From Fomitopsis serialis (lineage: Eukaryota; Basidiomycota; Agaricomycetes; Polyporales; Fomitopsidaceae): DNA of 64,000 nt. Under the pieces are notes generated by a model. It was not told where the DNA came from. It made no database searches and saw only the letters and a program-made list of their open reading frames with translations. Positions within the stretch are counted from its first letter, which is position 1, and every line of letters begins with the position of its first letter. The DNA lies in assembly GCF_022376445.1 (NCBI RefSeq), contig NW_025955080.1, positions 61,790 through 125,789 of the forward strand. The letters are read 5' to 3'. The position numbers and the translations under genes are program-made. Of this stretch, positions 28,411 through 39,948 are shown in pieces.

Positions 28411-28523
28411 GTGTTAGTAGGTCCGGGTCGAGCGTTGTGACATTCTCCGATTGGCTGCTTTCCTTATCACTTTCATTCATCATTTCTTATTTCTCTTGGC
28501 TCTCTTGGTCTTCGGACCGTATT

Positions 28524-29007
28524 TTCCTGTATATACTCTGGGACTTGTTCCCTTCGAATCTCAGAGACCCCCTTACCCTCTCAATCTCACCTCGCGCCGG
28601 CGAGGTTCGTCAGCCAGTCAGTACGTTCGAAAGTCAGCAAGTTCGCCAGTCAGTCAGTACGTTCGAAGTCAGTCAGTCAGTTCGCCAGTACGTTCGCCAG
28701 CTCGTAGTTGCCCCGAGAGGCTCTACACTTCTTCCCCTGCCGTCGCTCACCTCTCTTGTCACCGTTCGTTCGACACGTCTGTCGAAACCCTCCCTCCTAC
28801 CTCCGAGGCTTAGCCCCCGTCTTCGAACAGTCTTCGACATCTTCGAAGCTCTCCCACGTCGTTCGGAGTCTTGTCCGTCCTCCTCCTTCTTACCTAGACC
28901 ACTGTACAGTCCCCCGTACATCTCATAGACGCAGAGGCCTCGCATACCACTGCTCGACCTCACGGTTGGGTTTTTGTGTGGCTTTTGTGTTCTTTTCGGT
29001 CACGTCA
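28524..29007 (+). repeat. LTR remnant (R-U5 part) related to 3205-4192
   Basis: Starts at a TATA box (TGTATATACTC) and ends GGTCACGTCA, matching 3700-4192 closely, including the CAGT array. The upstream U3 found at 3205-3700 is absent and is replaced by unrelated sequence. It could be a solo LTR with a different U3, or a truncated copy. Confidence 0.7.
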
Positions 29008-29835
29008 GCGGGGCAACAATAATAAGGGATGTCCGACGTGAGCAGACCGTGTTGCGGCATGGATCCCCAGATCCCGAGAACCCCGCCTCCCTGCGACCTC
29101 ACCACCCTCCCAGCCCCTGCCCCTCCTGCATCCAAGGCGTGTCGGGGTGTGGGCAGTCGTAGGTATCGTCCTGGTCTTCATCATCCCCTAGTGACCCGTA
29201 AGGTGGGCCACTTAACCATCATAATCTCCCCGCGAAGGCGCGTTGAGCGCGCCTGTAGTTACAATAGGCGCTTATCCATCACATCACCAAGGGCGCTCCC
29301 AGAGCCCCCGCCCCCCCTGCACCGTGTCCGCCTTCACAATGCCGCTTGCAGCCCAATGTATAGCACGCTCAAAACCCCCAGGGCTGGTGTCAACCAACGA
29401 GGGCGGCGCCGAGAACGACTCCCCCCAACGGCATCGTTTGTGTCGAAGGATTTTTAAGCGAGTCGGGGGCCCGCCGACATGATCCAGTCCTCGCCCTGCT
29501 TGGCTGTGGGTGCTGTGTAATTGCGGAGACCTCCTCCCCAGCAGTGGCAGTTTTCATGTAGCGAGGGGCAAGCTCAGGCCTGGCGTAGCGGGAGCGGGAT
29601 CGATGGGACAGGAAGGGGATCGGGTCTGCAACCCGCGATCGGTTTTTTGAGGTCGTCCGCGGTCCCGATTCGTTATCGAGTTGGTCGATATAGGGAAGAA
29701 AGGAGTGTGGGGTCGAGTTGGGCGAGTCTTGACACTGAGTGAGGATGGGACGGGCGAGAGAAAGGGCAGATGGGTGCCGATAGCGCGGGCGCTAAAGGGA
29801 GATGATGGTGGTGCGAGGTCAAGAAGGGATCGGCG
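29008..29835. other. No clear gene
   Basis: GC-rich sequence with short Pro/Arg-rich frames only. A hairpin GGCGCG-TTGAG-CGCGCC lies near 29237-29253. Nothing else could be supported. Confidence 0.5.
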
Positions 29836-30132
29836 CTAGCTTGCCTCGGACGCGTCTGTGCCAGCGATGGCCGTACGGAACACAGCGTCGACTGTGGCCG
29901 CCTTGGTGAAGTGCTTCAGCACTGAGAAGCGCTTCGTCAGCTTGAGGTCGCAGTAGTGCGGGTCGTTGAAACTGGCATGGTAGATGATTCTTTCCCGATA
30001 GACAGTCAGAGGTAATGCGCTTAACTTGTCGAAGTAGTATCACCGTCGTCCCGGCAGGTCGAGTTGTTGGCTGCACAGGAGCCGGCATTGTTAGACAAGA
30101 CGGGCATGGGTCGTACTGCTCTCCCCGGCCAA
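29836..30132 (-). pseudogene. GH30-type endo-beta-1,6-galactanase, 3' fragment
   Basis: The minus strand reads about 66 codons ending in TAG at 29836, with LKLTKRF, VLKHFTKAATVDAVF and a preceding YHASFNDPHY. This matches the region in fungal GH30_2 (endo-beta-1,6-galactanase-like) proteins where the barrel ends and the beta-sandwich begins. A stop lies just upstream in the frame. The rest of the gene continues at 33521-34520 beyond an inserted element. These enzymes cut beta-1,6-galactan side chains of plant arabinogalactan. Identification is from memory of the family. Confidence 0.5.
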
Positions 30133-33100
30133 CATCAGGAAAACCCTCTTTCCGTAATTCGTGGTAATGTTCTAAAATTGTCGATAATACACGGAACATG
30201 GCAGAACACTCAATAATACTTTGCCATTATGAATCCAATGCATCACACCTCTCGTATTCGCGAGTATTATTCCGAAGTCAGTACTTGTTTCTCGCATGTG
30301 CAATAATTTGCATATATTCGTATCACTGGGTACATATTGTCTATAACATCGTGGACTGCATAGTATTGAGCTCAAGGGTCTAGACTACATCATTACAAGT
30401 TGGTACTACAGGAGTCATTCACCTGTGGCCGAGCACAGGTATACCTATGCATATCCCAGGCTCGACCCATGCACGTACCCACCCGGGTACAAATCCGCCA
30501 CAGCAGATACAAGATCCGCATAGGCAAGCGAGACGGCGGGCGAGCGGGACAGCAGGCAGGCGGAATGGCAGGTAAGCGGAATGGTGGGTAAGCAGGACGG
30601 CGAGGGGGATAACAGGTGAGAGGAAGACAAGTGTGAGGGACGACGGATATAGCGAGATGGTGGGCGAGCAGGACAGCGGCGAAGGGGAGCGACAGGGAGT
30701 TCGACAACAGACGAGGGGGGCGGCGGGCGAGTGGAATAGCGGGTGGACGAGCTGGAGAGAGGGTGAGGGCGAGAACGGGTGACCGAGTCAGCGCGCGAGC
30801 CAGCGAATTAGCAGACAAACCAGTAAGATGACGTCGTGGCGTGCCCTTCCTCAGCAAGCCTACGCGCGCTGATGCTCGGTGGGCTTTTGCACGCCGCGCT
30901 GAGTGCCTGGCAGGCTGTTGCTCATCGCGGTCCTGCTCGATGGGCTGTGTTGTACCGGGCTTGGGCACATCATACTGGTGTGCGGCGAGCTGGCCGATGT
31001 CGTACCAGCGCGCGCCGTATCCGTAGGTACTTGCACTTGTTGGGCAAACATGCGCCGGGGCTGTCTCCGTCATGTCACGGTGTTAGGCTCCGTCAACTCA
31101 TCCTTGGTGGGCATTCCCGGAGTCGAGGTGAAAAGCGGGGTGCTCACCCGACTCACTGGCCCTGCTGGCCGCGACCCGCGTTCCTCCCTGCATCTTAACC
31201 CTTCGCGAGGCCTCCAGCGACGCTCTTAGCGCGTCGCTGGGGGTCGTTGCACAGCGCGATCTTGGCCTGATCAGTGGTCCGTTGTACACGCCGTCTCCCG
31301 CGAACGGGTCCACCTGTGTGTACTGAAGGTCAGCGGCGGGTAAGCGAGGGCAAAGCAGGCAGGGAGGAGCGGGCTGACAGTGAAGGCGGAGTGTGCATGT
31401 GAGACTGGAGAGTCGAAGTCCAGCGAGCGCGCGTGACGTGTCGTGGCTGATGAGGCGCTTAGCACTTCTCACGAGTTGCAGTCAAGTTGCAGTGACGACA
31501 AGCCATTCCCCGTCCCTCCCCATTCCTCGTCTCTCCCGTGTCTTTCGACTCGAACGCACCGCTCGCATGGCCCTGGTAAGCCGCAGGACGATCATGCGGG
31601 CTCGGACATGCCCGACCGGACGAACGACGTCGGGACTGGTCGCCGTCCGGCGGTTGAGCGGTCGAGCGGTCGCTCCGCGCTGGCCAAGCAGCCGTGCGTG
31701 CGGAGCCGTCCGACAAGAACGATGGTACGAGACCGCCGTCCGAAACATCCCGTCCGGTCTGCTACAGACTAGACGGCCGCCGCCCTCGATCCTCGCCGCC
31801 GTCCGGTATGGTTCTCTCGTCGTCCCGGACTCGCCACCTCCCGCGGTCTGCCGGTCGACCCGGCTCGCGTCCCCGACCGACAAAGACACGACGTATCGCC
31901 GTCCAGCGAACAGGGTGGACGGGACGGTGGGTGCCTCGGCGGGGAGAGTGTTCGGCCGAGTGCTAGCGTCAGGTAAGCATTGTTACCCATCCAAAATCGA
32001 GATGGCTGCTAACCGTGCGACCCTACTCGTCTGCCGCGTTGCTACGCAGGTTCCGCGTTTGAGACTTGAGTGCCAGCACATACGGAGACAGCTCGGGGAC
32101 GTCGTGGAAGGTGAGTCGATGTGCTATTGTGCACAGGATGATACTGATGAGCACTCGTCTGCCGCGTTATCAACTGGTATGCGCCTCAGACGGTCGCTAT
32201 TTGCTCACCTCCGGTCGGTCTGCTCACCTCGGGAAGACGTCGTGCTCGCCGTCCGGGGCGCAAGCACAGCCGACGAACGGGAGGCGGGCATGTGAGCAGA
32301 TGCGGTGACCTTCTCGTTCGCTCACCAGCCGCAAGCTTGTCCACCCATTTGCCCTCTTGCATGCTCGCCTGTTCGCCCGCTCGCCCACCTGCCGTCTGTA
32401 ACGCCGCCGCCTGGTCAGAGTCGCCCCCTCTTGCATACTTGCTCTCACATCCGACTCTGTCCGCCCTCCTGTATGTCTGCCAAAGGGGGCCTGTTCTCTC
32501 GCCTGCCTTACCTCGCCCGCATACTCTCTCTCGTGTTTTCAGCCTTCTACCCTCTTGCGTGCTCACTCTCTCGGCTTCTTGTTCCCTCACTGTCTCGCTC
32601 TCGCGCGTCCTCTCGACCTCACTCTCGAGCATTGTCTTAATGGCTTGATCCTTCATGCACTTATCCTCTCGCCCGCCCGTGTGCTCGCCCATCTATGGTT
32701 TGACATGCTCATTCGGTGGCTCGTCGGCTCTCTGGCTCACCCACTGGCTCTCGCCTGGCCGCCTCCTCTCACTGCTCTCACATGCCTGTATATTCTCGCT
32801 CTGTCACATGCTCCTACATCATCTCGCCTGCGCACCCTCTCGCCCGCGCACCCTCACCTGCGCAACGTCTCGCCCGCGTCACCTCTCGCTCGCACACCCT
32901 CTCGCTCGCACACCCTCTCGCTCGCACACCCTCTTGCCCAGGCCCCTCTTGCTCGTACATTCGCTCGCTAGTCCATCAAGCCGTCCACCCACTCTTGTCC
33001 GTGCTTCTTCGCTATGCTTTCTCTTGCTGGCGCTCTCACGCGCCCACTCGCCTGTCCACTCATTCGGCGCCCATTTGTCCCACCCCCACTCTTGCCGATG

Positions 33101-33520
33101 CTCCGGCAATCCCCTCCACCCACGCAAGACTCTTACCCGCTCTGGCGGGCCTGTATACAGGTGGGTATGGGTACAATAGGGATTGATCTTGGTATATCAC
33201 GAGTACGAATTCCGCTGGGTGTATTGTATTGGATCGCCGACAGTAGATTATAATGCATCTCATGTTTTCTCGTACCTATGCGTCTGTGCAGAATGTGCTG
33301 CGAACATCAAGAATAAAGACAATGATTCATATAATAGTGAGGAACCCTGCCCCTAACACGACTGTATTCGGCACAATATCCTGTTATTCGTAGGTCGACC
33401 TCCGGACCATAGCGAATAAAGCACTACTACAGCGAACAAGAGAATGGCCACAATTACTCATTTTTCGCAGTAATAATACATCATTCGTTGTTATTCCGAA
33501 AGTAGGGTTTTCCTGATGAA
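30133..33520. mobile_element. 3.4 kb terminal-inverted-repeat element without transposase
   Basis: Both ends read CATCAGGAAAACCCT inward, followed by CTTTCCG and ACTTTCGG. The first 300 bases at each end are AT-rich, unlike the flanks. Inside, 30500-30800 is purine-rich on the plus strand and 32290-33060 is pyrimidine-rich, as if the arms were loosely inverted. Frames inside (30393-31073, 31393-32295, 32655-33179) are Pro/Arg/Leu- or Ser-rich and show no transposase motif. AA flanks both ends, so a short target duplication is possible but not proven. It interrupts a GH30-type gene. Confidence 0.65.
32290..33060. repeat. Pyrimidine-rich low-complexity region
   Basis: Many CTCGCCCGC, CTCTCTCG and similar words, with an 18-bp unit CTCTCGCTCGCACACCCT repeated three times around 32883-32935. 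The frames here code artificial-looking Leu/Ser/Pro strings, so I do not call a gene. Confidence 0.65.
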
Positions 33521-34520
33521 TCGCGGCGAGCGGGTCATCTCATTCACTGCACTGTAGCCTGCCATGACAGTCCTCAGATAGAAGTCCTTCCGGAATATCC
33601 TCTGCACTCACAGTAAACCTGGTCGGCACCCCACAACTGAGGTTACGGCCTTCCTCGAATACCTACTACTCCCGAGTAGCGTTCGCGACCCGGAAGCCGT
33701 ACTGGTGATGCGCGTTCGTACAGAGGGACCTGGAACGGTGTCGTTCAACTGTATTCGCGCGTCGACTATGTATGTGCCTAGGTGAGGCGCGAAGTGAGTC
33801 TCGCACAGGGTAGGACAAGGTGGAGATTCTTGCCTGTAGAGGACGACGTCTGCGATGACCTCGGTGCAGTCCTACCGCCTTCAGAGTCGCGGCAAGGGCT
33901 ATCACCAGCACTGTTCGCTGTTCTGAAACAACCTACATGCCTTCTTGTCCACAAAGTGTGGCAGGGTCGCCATCCTCGAGGTTGTCTTCAGGCTTGCTTG
34001 GAAAGAGAATGGATCAACGGGAAGTACAGAGGCGGGTCAACACAGATCCTCACTTCATGGGCGAGACATCCGTGATCTCGACACCTTGTGTCTTCCAATA
34101 GCCGATCACATCAGTCAGGTATCGGGCGTAGACGGGTGTCACTCTGTTATGAGAGTGCCTCCGCAATTCTCGCTGTTGTTGGTCATCGGGCTATGTGATG
34201 GCCGGGACACCATGGCGAGCTGCCTCCTTGAGGAAGAAGGTACCGGACGCATCAAATTGTAGGCTCCACCGCCTCGGAACGATGCCGAGTCAGCCACGGT
34301 TCGGATGCACGCCTCAGCGACGCGAAACTCACCTGATATAAGGCATCTTCAGGCTGTGCTCAACCTCAGGTGCCAACGCCAGCCCATCCCCTCCCCAATT
34401 GTAGAAGAAGTCAGTTATGCCAGCACCTATACGGAGCCGGTGAAAGAAAAAGGCCATGCATCAGTGCGCGAACCAATACACGTAAGCCCACAACCGCACA
34501 CACACCCTAAATCTGTTTCA
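33521..34520 (-). pseudogene. GH30-type endo-beta-1,6-galactanase, 5' part, decayed
   Basis: Pieces in different minus-strand frames follow the order of a GH30_2 protein. FFLKEAARHGVPAI is near 34235-34190, then MTNNSENCGGTL near 34185-34150, YARYLTDVIGYW near 34130-34095 and GVEITDVSPM near 34085-34060. CGQEGM and ALAATLKAVGLH follow near 33940-33840. The conserved NEP after VSPM is lost to a stop, and several frames are broken. Together with 29836-30132 this is one gene, disabled by point changes and by the element at 30133-33520. Confidence 0.5.
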
Positions 34521-35221
34521 TGGGCAGCTTCGAGATGTTCCGGCGAACTTGAACCTTAGCGGAGAATGACGCGGCGTCGTTCACCCGTGGCCAGCCTACG
34601 CGATATTCTGCCGGGTCGTAGTTTCGCGTCACATACACCCTTGACAACAGCAAAGACACTAGGCGTTGAGTACTCGGAGGACCACACTGGGCTGAATGAG
34701 AGCAGCGGCCCGGGCGCGTGCGTTGCGCACAAACCAGATGCGAAGGACTTGATACCGAGGTATTAGAGGTATTAGGCGTGTCAGGAGGTGATCTTTCTGA
34801 ATCACAGTAGCGGGCCAATTGACTGTCAGATGCACGTCCTTGGGGTCATACGAACATCCCCTGCAAGACAGTGGTGGCGGACCTGGGGTGAAGTCGTTAG
34901 CGCGCAGATAGAGGCCTTGCCCGTTACGGCAGGTCGCCTGCCTTACTGGGCCATGTCTATTCCTGGAGCTACATGTCGCAAGTAGTAGGTCTGGGAGGTA
35001 GACTTGTCGCATCTCCATTCAGGCCTTTACGCCGCTGATGCCTGCCAGTGTTCCTGGAGACTGCAATTTACTGCGATCTCTCAGTGTCAGTGCGCAGACT
35101 CTCAGGCTTATCGGCCCAACCTGACTCACTAGCGGCCCGGGTCGATTCATTCACATTGCGACTCCTCCGTCATGCCAGTGCTGTGCTCTACGCTCTGTTC
35201 TCATCTACTTTTCTCCCCAGG
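34521..35221. other. Intergenic region with a duplicated block
   Basis: Holds one copy (34663-34870) of a direct repeat found again at 37170-37360, and the upstream region of the secreted-protein gene. Similarity to the second copy of that gene begins at about 35070. No other gene could be supported. Confidence 0.5.
34663..34870. repeat. ~200-bp direct repeat, copy 1
   Basis: Matches 37170-37360 with small differences (GTTGAGTACTCGGAGGAC.. against GTTGAGTGCTCGAAGGAC..). The pair brackets the secreted-protein gene. On the minus strand both copies keep a readable frame ending in VIQKD.., VLRIWF.., so they may carry an exon of an unrecognised gene. Confidence 0.65.
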
Positions 35222-37093
35222 ATGCGCTGGGCAACAAGGCTTGCCATCTTGAGTCTCGCACTGATAGTTGATGCATTGGTAGTCAATGCATCTCAACAGC
35301 AGCTTCTCACAGTACCCGCTAGCGTGGACCAGTCATGGTCATCCCGACCATGGGACGAGCGGCCGAACGAGGATGCGACGGGCAACCTCATCTTCCAGTC
35401 CTTGGCTGGTCTAATGCAGATGAAGGCGAACTCGAAGCACCCGCGAGGTATGTTGCGAAGTCATGAGTTATCTTCGAGTCGGACATGAAGTAGAACTGAC
35501 TCGCTACGCAGGGCATGCCATCGTCCGCACAACCATCCCTCTGGGCACGCTGCTCTACCACGGCCGGCCAAAGACAGAGTCCCCCGCCCAGGATTGGATC
35601 GCCTTCGACCCTGAGCACTCGATCATCTTCGCGAGAGGCCCGAATGGCACCCTGTTCACCTTCAAGACTACGCGCGAACTCACGCTTCTTTACTTTGACG
35701 GGTGCAGCGCCAACAAAGTCGAGGGCGTTGTCGATACGCAGGACTTACTCTTCTTCGGCGAGCTCAAGCACAAGCATCAGGGCTGGTGGGGTGAGCTAGA
35801 GCGTATCAAGGACGGATGCGCGTGGGGGAAGCAGTATGGAGTTGATGGATTCATCAGGATGGAATTCGACTTGTGCGCGGTCTTCCCTTCTGGATGGCCT
35901 TGTCTGACCGATTGACTTTCAGCGAAATCATGTATTGTGACTTCTCAGACGGTCTGGAGCTCGTCTCCGCTGTGCCAGCGATCAGCGGTTACTTAAACCT
36001 TCCTCATCCTCCGGGAAAACCAGACTACGTTGCTCCTCCCGAAACGGAGCCTCGGAATTCTAGCTACGACTCCTCCAGACATAATAGCTCAGATCCAGAA
36101 GCCACTTTCCATGGCCTACGCAGAACAGAATACCAAGATGACAGTCTAGAAGCACCCGACAGCCTGGGTCTGGCGGGCCTCCCTCCGCTAATCCCGCCTC
36201 CTGGCTGGAAAGGTACCCTACCCTTCACCGGCTGGGAAGCCAAACGCGCCGGGACGTGGCACAACAACTTCCCCGGCGAGTTGCGCGCGCACCCCGACCC
36301 CTCCACGCTCATCACCTTCTTCGACCCATCCCTAACCTCGCTTGTCGAGGCGCGGCGCTCCTTGACGCGAAACGAGTACAATGCCGGGAATGCCTCTCGC
36401 GAGGACGTCGCCCGCGTGCGCGCAGACGTCGCTGAGATGGCCGCGCGTGAACCAGGAGCCAGAAGCGGTGTGGACTGGGTAGACCTCGCGCGCGTCATCG
36501 AGGACAGGTTCGCGGATAGGCTGCCGTATCTGCAGTACCTGCTGCACCAGTCGGTGGTGAACGCGTCGGCGCAGGCGGCTGCGGTGCGCAAGCAGCTCAT
36601 TGTGTCGCTCGTCCCGTACATGCACCGCGGCGCCATCGGCACGCTGGAATGGTTCGCGGACATCGCGCACGGGTGCGCGGCGCGGTTCACGGAAAGCTTG
36701 CCTGTGTCGAAGTTTACAAAGCAGGAGTATTTGCTGTACCGCGCTGTGGAGGAGGTGCTCCACGAGATCTGCAGAGTATATATTGGGGCGTGGGTGGATG
36801 CGTTTGACGTGGAGGCCAAGGACGCGGAGGTCGCAGCGCGCTTGCTAGGGAAGTGGAGCGGCGAGTTCGACGCGTTGACCGAGTGGTTGGATTGGCCTGT
36901 GTGGATACAGTGTCATCCCGCTTGCGGAGTGAATGTGAGTCATCGGTTCTTTCACTTAGCTGCTTAGCTGCTTCTCTGCTCACGCCTTCCCGTATGTATA
37001 CAGGAGTATTGTTATGTACCGCAGGGTACACCCTGGAACCATATGGATGACCACGAGCCGCGGTGTCTACCATTAGAGGACGAGAGATTTTGA
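35222..37093 (+). CDS. Secreted protein of unknown function
   Basis: Four exons: 35222-35447, 35512-35872, 35923-36934 and 37004-37093, giving 562 residues. Splice sites are GT..AG, and all junctions keep the frame. The first about 24 residues (MRWATRLAILSLALIVDALVVNA) are a signal peptide, so the product is exported. The middle has a hydrophobic core with repeated Gly turns (LLYHGRP, LLYFDGCSA). The second half is helical and rich in Arg/Glu/Ala, with WVDLARVIEDRF near 360. No catalytic motif is recognised. I believe it belongs to a basidiomycete-specific family. A frameshifted inverted copy is at 48328-46489, and the shared splice sites support the model. Confidence 0.75.
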
Positions 37094-37751
37094 TGTTCAT
37101 TTGCTAATTTGCGGTCGCTCCGTTAGGAAGATCGCTGCGCGTTATTAAGTTACTTACTATAGTACTGTCCGTTGAGTGCTCGAAGGACTACACTGGGTTG
37201 AATGAGAGCAGCGGCGCGTGCGCTGTGCGCAAACCAGATGCGAAGGACTTGACACCGAGGTATTAGGTTCGTTATGAGATAATCTTTCTGGATCACAGTG
37301 ACGGACCGATTGTCTACACAGGCACGTCCAACCAACTTCTCCTGCAAGACGATAGCAGTATGAAGATGCGACACGGGTGATCCTTTCATCTGTCCAAACT
37401 ACGTGTATGTATAGTCTCAGGCTTGATCCGAATTGTATCGTGATACCAGTAGCCCGGAGAGCATATCCCAGGGACCACTTGAGAGTGCTCAAGCCGCAGA
37501 CAAGGCCCGTGTAATTGCGTGAATCCGAACCTAATGACGAGCACCGAGATTTACGGCCTGGCGGCAACCCATGAGAGAGACGATTGCACGAGTGCCTTGA
37601 TGCCTAAGTAGAAGCGAATTACTATAGCCCGTCCGTCGGCGCAGTGTGACGTGTGTCGTCGTCGGAGATATGCTAAGTACACCAGGAGGACTAGGCTTCA
37701 AGTTGAGACAATACTACAGACGATCGAGGTTCCTACTACTTCCACCCTTGT
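37094..37751. other. Intergenic region with repeat copy 2
   Basis: Contains 37170-37360, the second copy of the direct repeat at 34663-34870. The rest shows no coding signal I can support. Confidence 0.5.
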
Positions 37752-38396
37752 TCACTCCTTGATCTCCCATTTGTGAAATAAACCTAACCAATGCTTTCAG
37801 CCTCCGAGGTCAGCCTCTTCCAACTCATTGCTCACCCGGTATCTCAGGCAACCACCCCGCGCGTTCCTTGCAGAAGAACTCGCCCTTCGGCGGGAGTGCA
37901 TCGGGCTCGTCAAGGCTGCCGTAGAACAGGTAGACGTTCTCTCCTGCGTGCGCGCCGTACTCGAGGACGCCCGACCCGCACGCGCCGCAGAACTCGCGCG
38001 TGAGCTGCGTGCCGGAGCCGTTGTCCCCGACGTGGTGCGTCGTCCGGCCCTTCGTCACGCGGTAGGCGGACTCGGGGACCTTGGCGGTGACACCGAATGC
38101 GGAGCCGGTGAATTTCTGGGGAGCGTGTCGGTCAACCTCATGGGATCGGGCCTCGCGAGGAAGGAAGACCGCACCTTGCAGTTCGTACAGTGGCAGACAC
38201 TCATGCGTGCCTGATCTGGGGACTCGAGATTGAGTTCGTAGCGGATATTACCGCAGTAGCACCCTCCGTTGTATGTCGGCATGGCTAGTCGAGTTGTACG
38301 GCTAAATCTGCGATGTGCTGGGTAGGGGACTTGAAGCCGAGGCTGAAAGGTACGCGCAGATGCCTTGAGGAATGCTCGCGCGAGGAACGTCGACAT
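37752..38396 (-). CDS. GFA/CENP-V family protein (glutathione-dependent formaldehyde-activating type)
   Basis: Three exons: 38396-38175, 38115-37836 and 37783-37752, 177 residues. Zinc ligands of the Mss4-like fold are visible: GGCYCGNIRYE near 42-52, CHCTNC near 68-73 and FCGACGSG near 117-124. The C-terminus FHKWEIKE is typical. The family includes enzymes that join formaldehyde to glutathione, but most fungal members are untested. The first 36 residues are basic and Ser/Arg/Ala-rich, like a mitochondrial presequence. A second ATG starts MPTYNGG at 38285 and would give a cytosolic form. Convergent with the upstream plus-strand gene. Confidence 0.85.
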
Positions 38397-38773
38397 TCAG
38401 CAGACACAGGACCGACGCTTGGAGACGCTATATATTTCATCTTGTGTGGAGACGAGGTATGGTGGGGCCACGGGGTGGTGATGATGTCAGTGTGATCGAG
38501 ACGAGACATCACTGTGAAGCGCATTCTTCAAGTCGTTTGGATCGAGCGTAACATACGTACAACTGTACATAGGCGTTAATTTGCTTGCTTGTCGGGTCAG
38601 GATGTCATGTCGTGATAGGAGTAAACGGCACTGTGTTATCGTACAAGCTCCGAGTCAACTGGCTAGAATGTGGCGGCGAGAATTAAGTAGTAAACGTGTG
38701 GTATCATTAAGTGAATGGGTATGGGGAGCAAAGATGTGGAGACAATTCCAGCAAGTCACGCACGAAGATATTG
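38397..38773. other. Intergenic spacer
   Basis: Between the GFA gene and the end of SGF73, both on the minus strand. It should hold the GFA promoter. No further gene seen. Confidence 0.5.
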
Positions 38774-39948
38774 TCATGCCAGTCGTGCACCACCTGGACC
38801 GACGGAGTGTGGCATCAACGCGCTGGCCATAAGCTGATGACAACTGCGTAAGCGTTCCCTCCGCGCAACGAACCAGGAGCCGGCGTCGCAGGGGACAGCG
38901 AGAGGGACGCCGATCAGACCGCTATTCTGTGCGGCGCGAACGGCGTGTATGAGTGAGTCGACCTCCGCTTCGGAGTCGAGCTCGTCCAGGTTCTCGTAGC
39001 CGTCGTCTTGGCCAGCGACAGTGGCCCCCGCGACGGCTCCCGCAGCAGTTGCAGCCGCTGTTCCCTTCTTGCTCTTCTTCGTGGCCGCACCTGTGACCGC
39101 GGCGATCGCACCTTTCTTTGTGAGGTCCACGCCAGCGGCGGCGGCGGCCTCTAATGCCTGGCGCTTTTTATCTGCCTTCTCTTTCTCTTTCCGCTCTTTG
39201 CGCTGCTCCTTGCTCTCCTTCTTGACCGGCTCGACGAAGTTCGGATTGTTCTGCCGATTCCATTCTAGGAGGAGCTCGTCGTAGGGCTTTGAGCGGCCCT
39301 GGACCGAGCGTTTGGCGCCCATGGCATGGGACTTGCAGGTGAGGGAGCGTGAGCAAGGAAGTCCCTTGTCGTTGATGACACCACACTGCTTGTCGTAGTC
39401 GACGGGGCCCTTGAAGCGGCCCTTGGTAACTTTGGTGGCAGGTTTCTTCTTTTTGGGAGCGGAGGGATCTTCGGGGGTGGGCTCCTCGTCCTCTGCCTTG
39501 CGTTTCTTGCCCTTTGAGGCTTCGACCTCCTTTCCCTTCCCGCTCTTCTTCATCGCGGCACGGAGCTTAGCGCAGTTGACTACGAGGACGGCATGATTAG
39601 CACGCGCGAATCGTGGGATGCATCTGACACCGAAGCAGTGCAGCAGCAGCCAAACACCTCCTCTTCCACTATTCTGGTCGTCACTCGATAGATCGCGTTT
39701 GACTCACCGGCATGGGCCTCGACTGCACTCCGGAGGACGGGTTTGGCGCAGTCCCTGCATTTGACGAAGCCAATCTCGGGCTTGAGCGGCTCTGCACCGA
39801 AGACCTTCATGTCAGGTGCTGACAGCCAGGGAATCGGCGGCGAGGCGGGTGCGTCGGTGTCAGACGGCGGCGAGGGCATTGCGGAGAGGGTGTCCCACGA
39901 GAACGGGGGCGGCTCGGGGGAGTGGGTGGGCCTGAGCTTGAGGGCCAT
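38774..39948 (-). CDS. SGF73: SAGA complex subunit Sgf73 (ataxin-7 type, SCA7 domain)
   Basis: Two exons, 39948-39708 and 39579-38774, 348 residues. The N-terminal zinc finger reads [17 protein letters not shown] and NC, and spans the intron. The SCA7 domain follows at about 125-175 ([32 protein letters not shown]). A Lys/Glu-rich helix with an Ala-rich stretch and the conserved end [19 protein letters not shown] complete the protein. In yeast Sgf73 anchors the deubiquitinase module to SAGA and activates Ubp8 on histone H2B. The start at 39948 (MALKLRP) fits the family; the frame is open further up to 40212. Divergent from the debranching enzyme gene. Confidence 0.9.

Noticed and set aside
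29029..29457. ORF of 142 codons
   Set aside because: Pro/Arg-rich, starts within sequence next to an LTR, and has no recognisable segment.
30393..33179. Long Pro/Arg/Leu- and Ser-rich ORFs in the TIR element
   Set aside because: Low-complexity DNA gives open frames on both strands. No motif, no splice pattern and no similarity between the frames.
33666..34262. Independent small genes (33666-33911 minus, 33945-34262 plus)
   Set aside because: The minus frames are pieces of the GH30-type remnant and the plus frame is its shadow.
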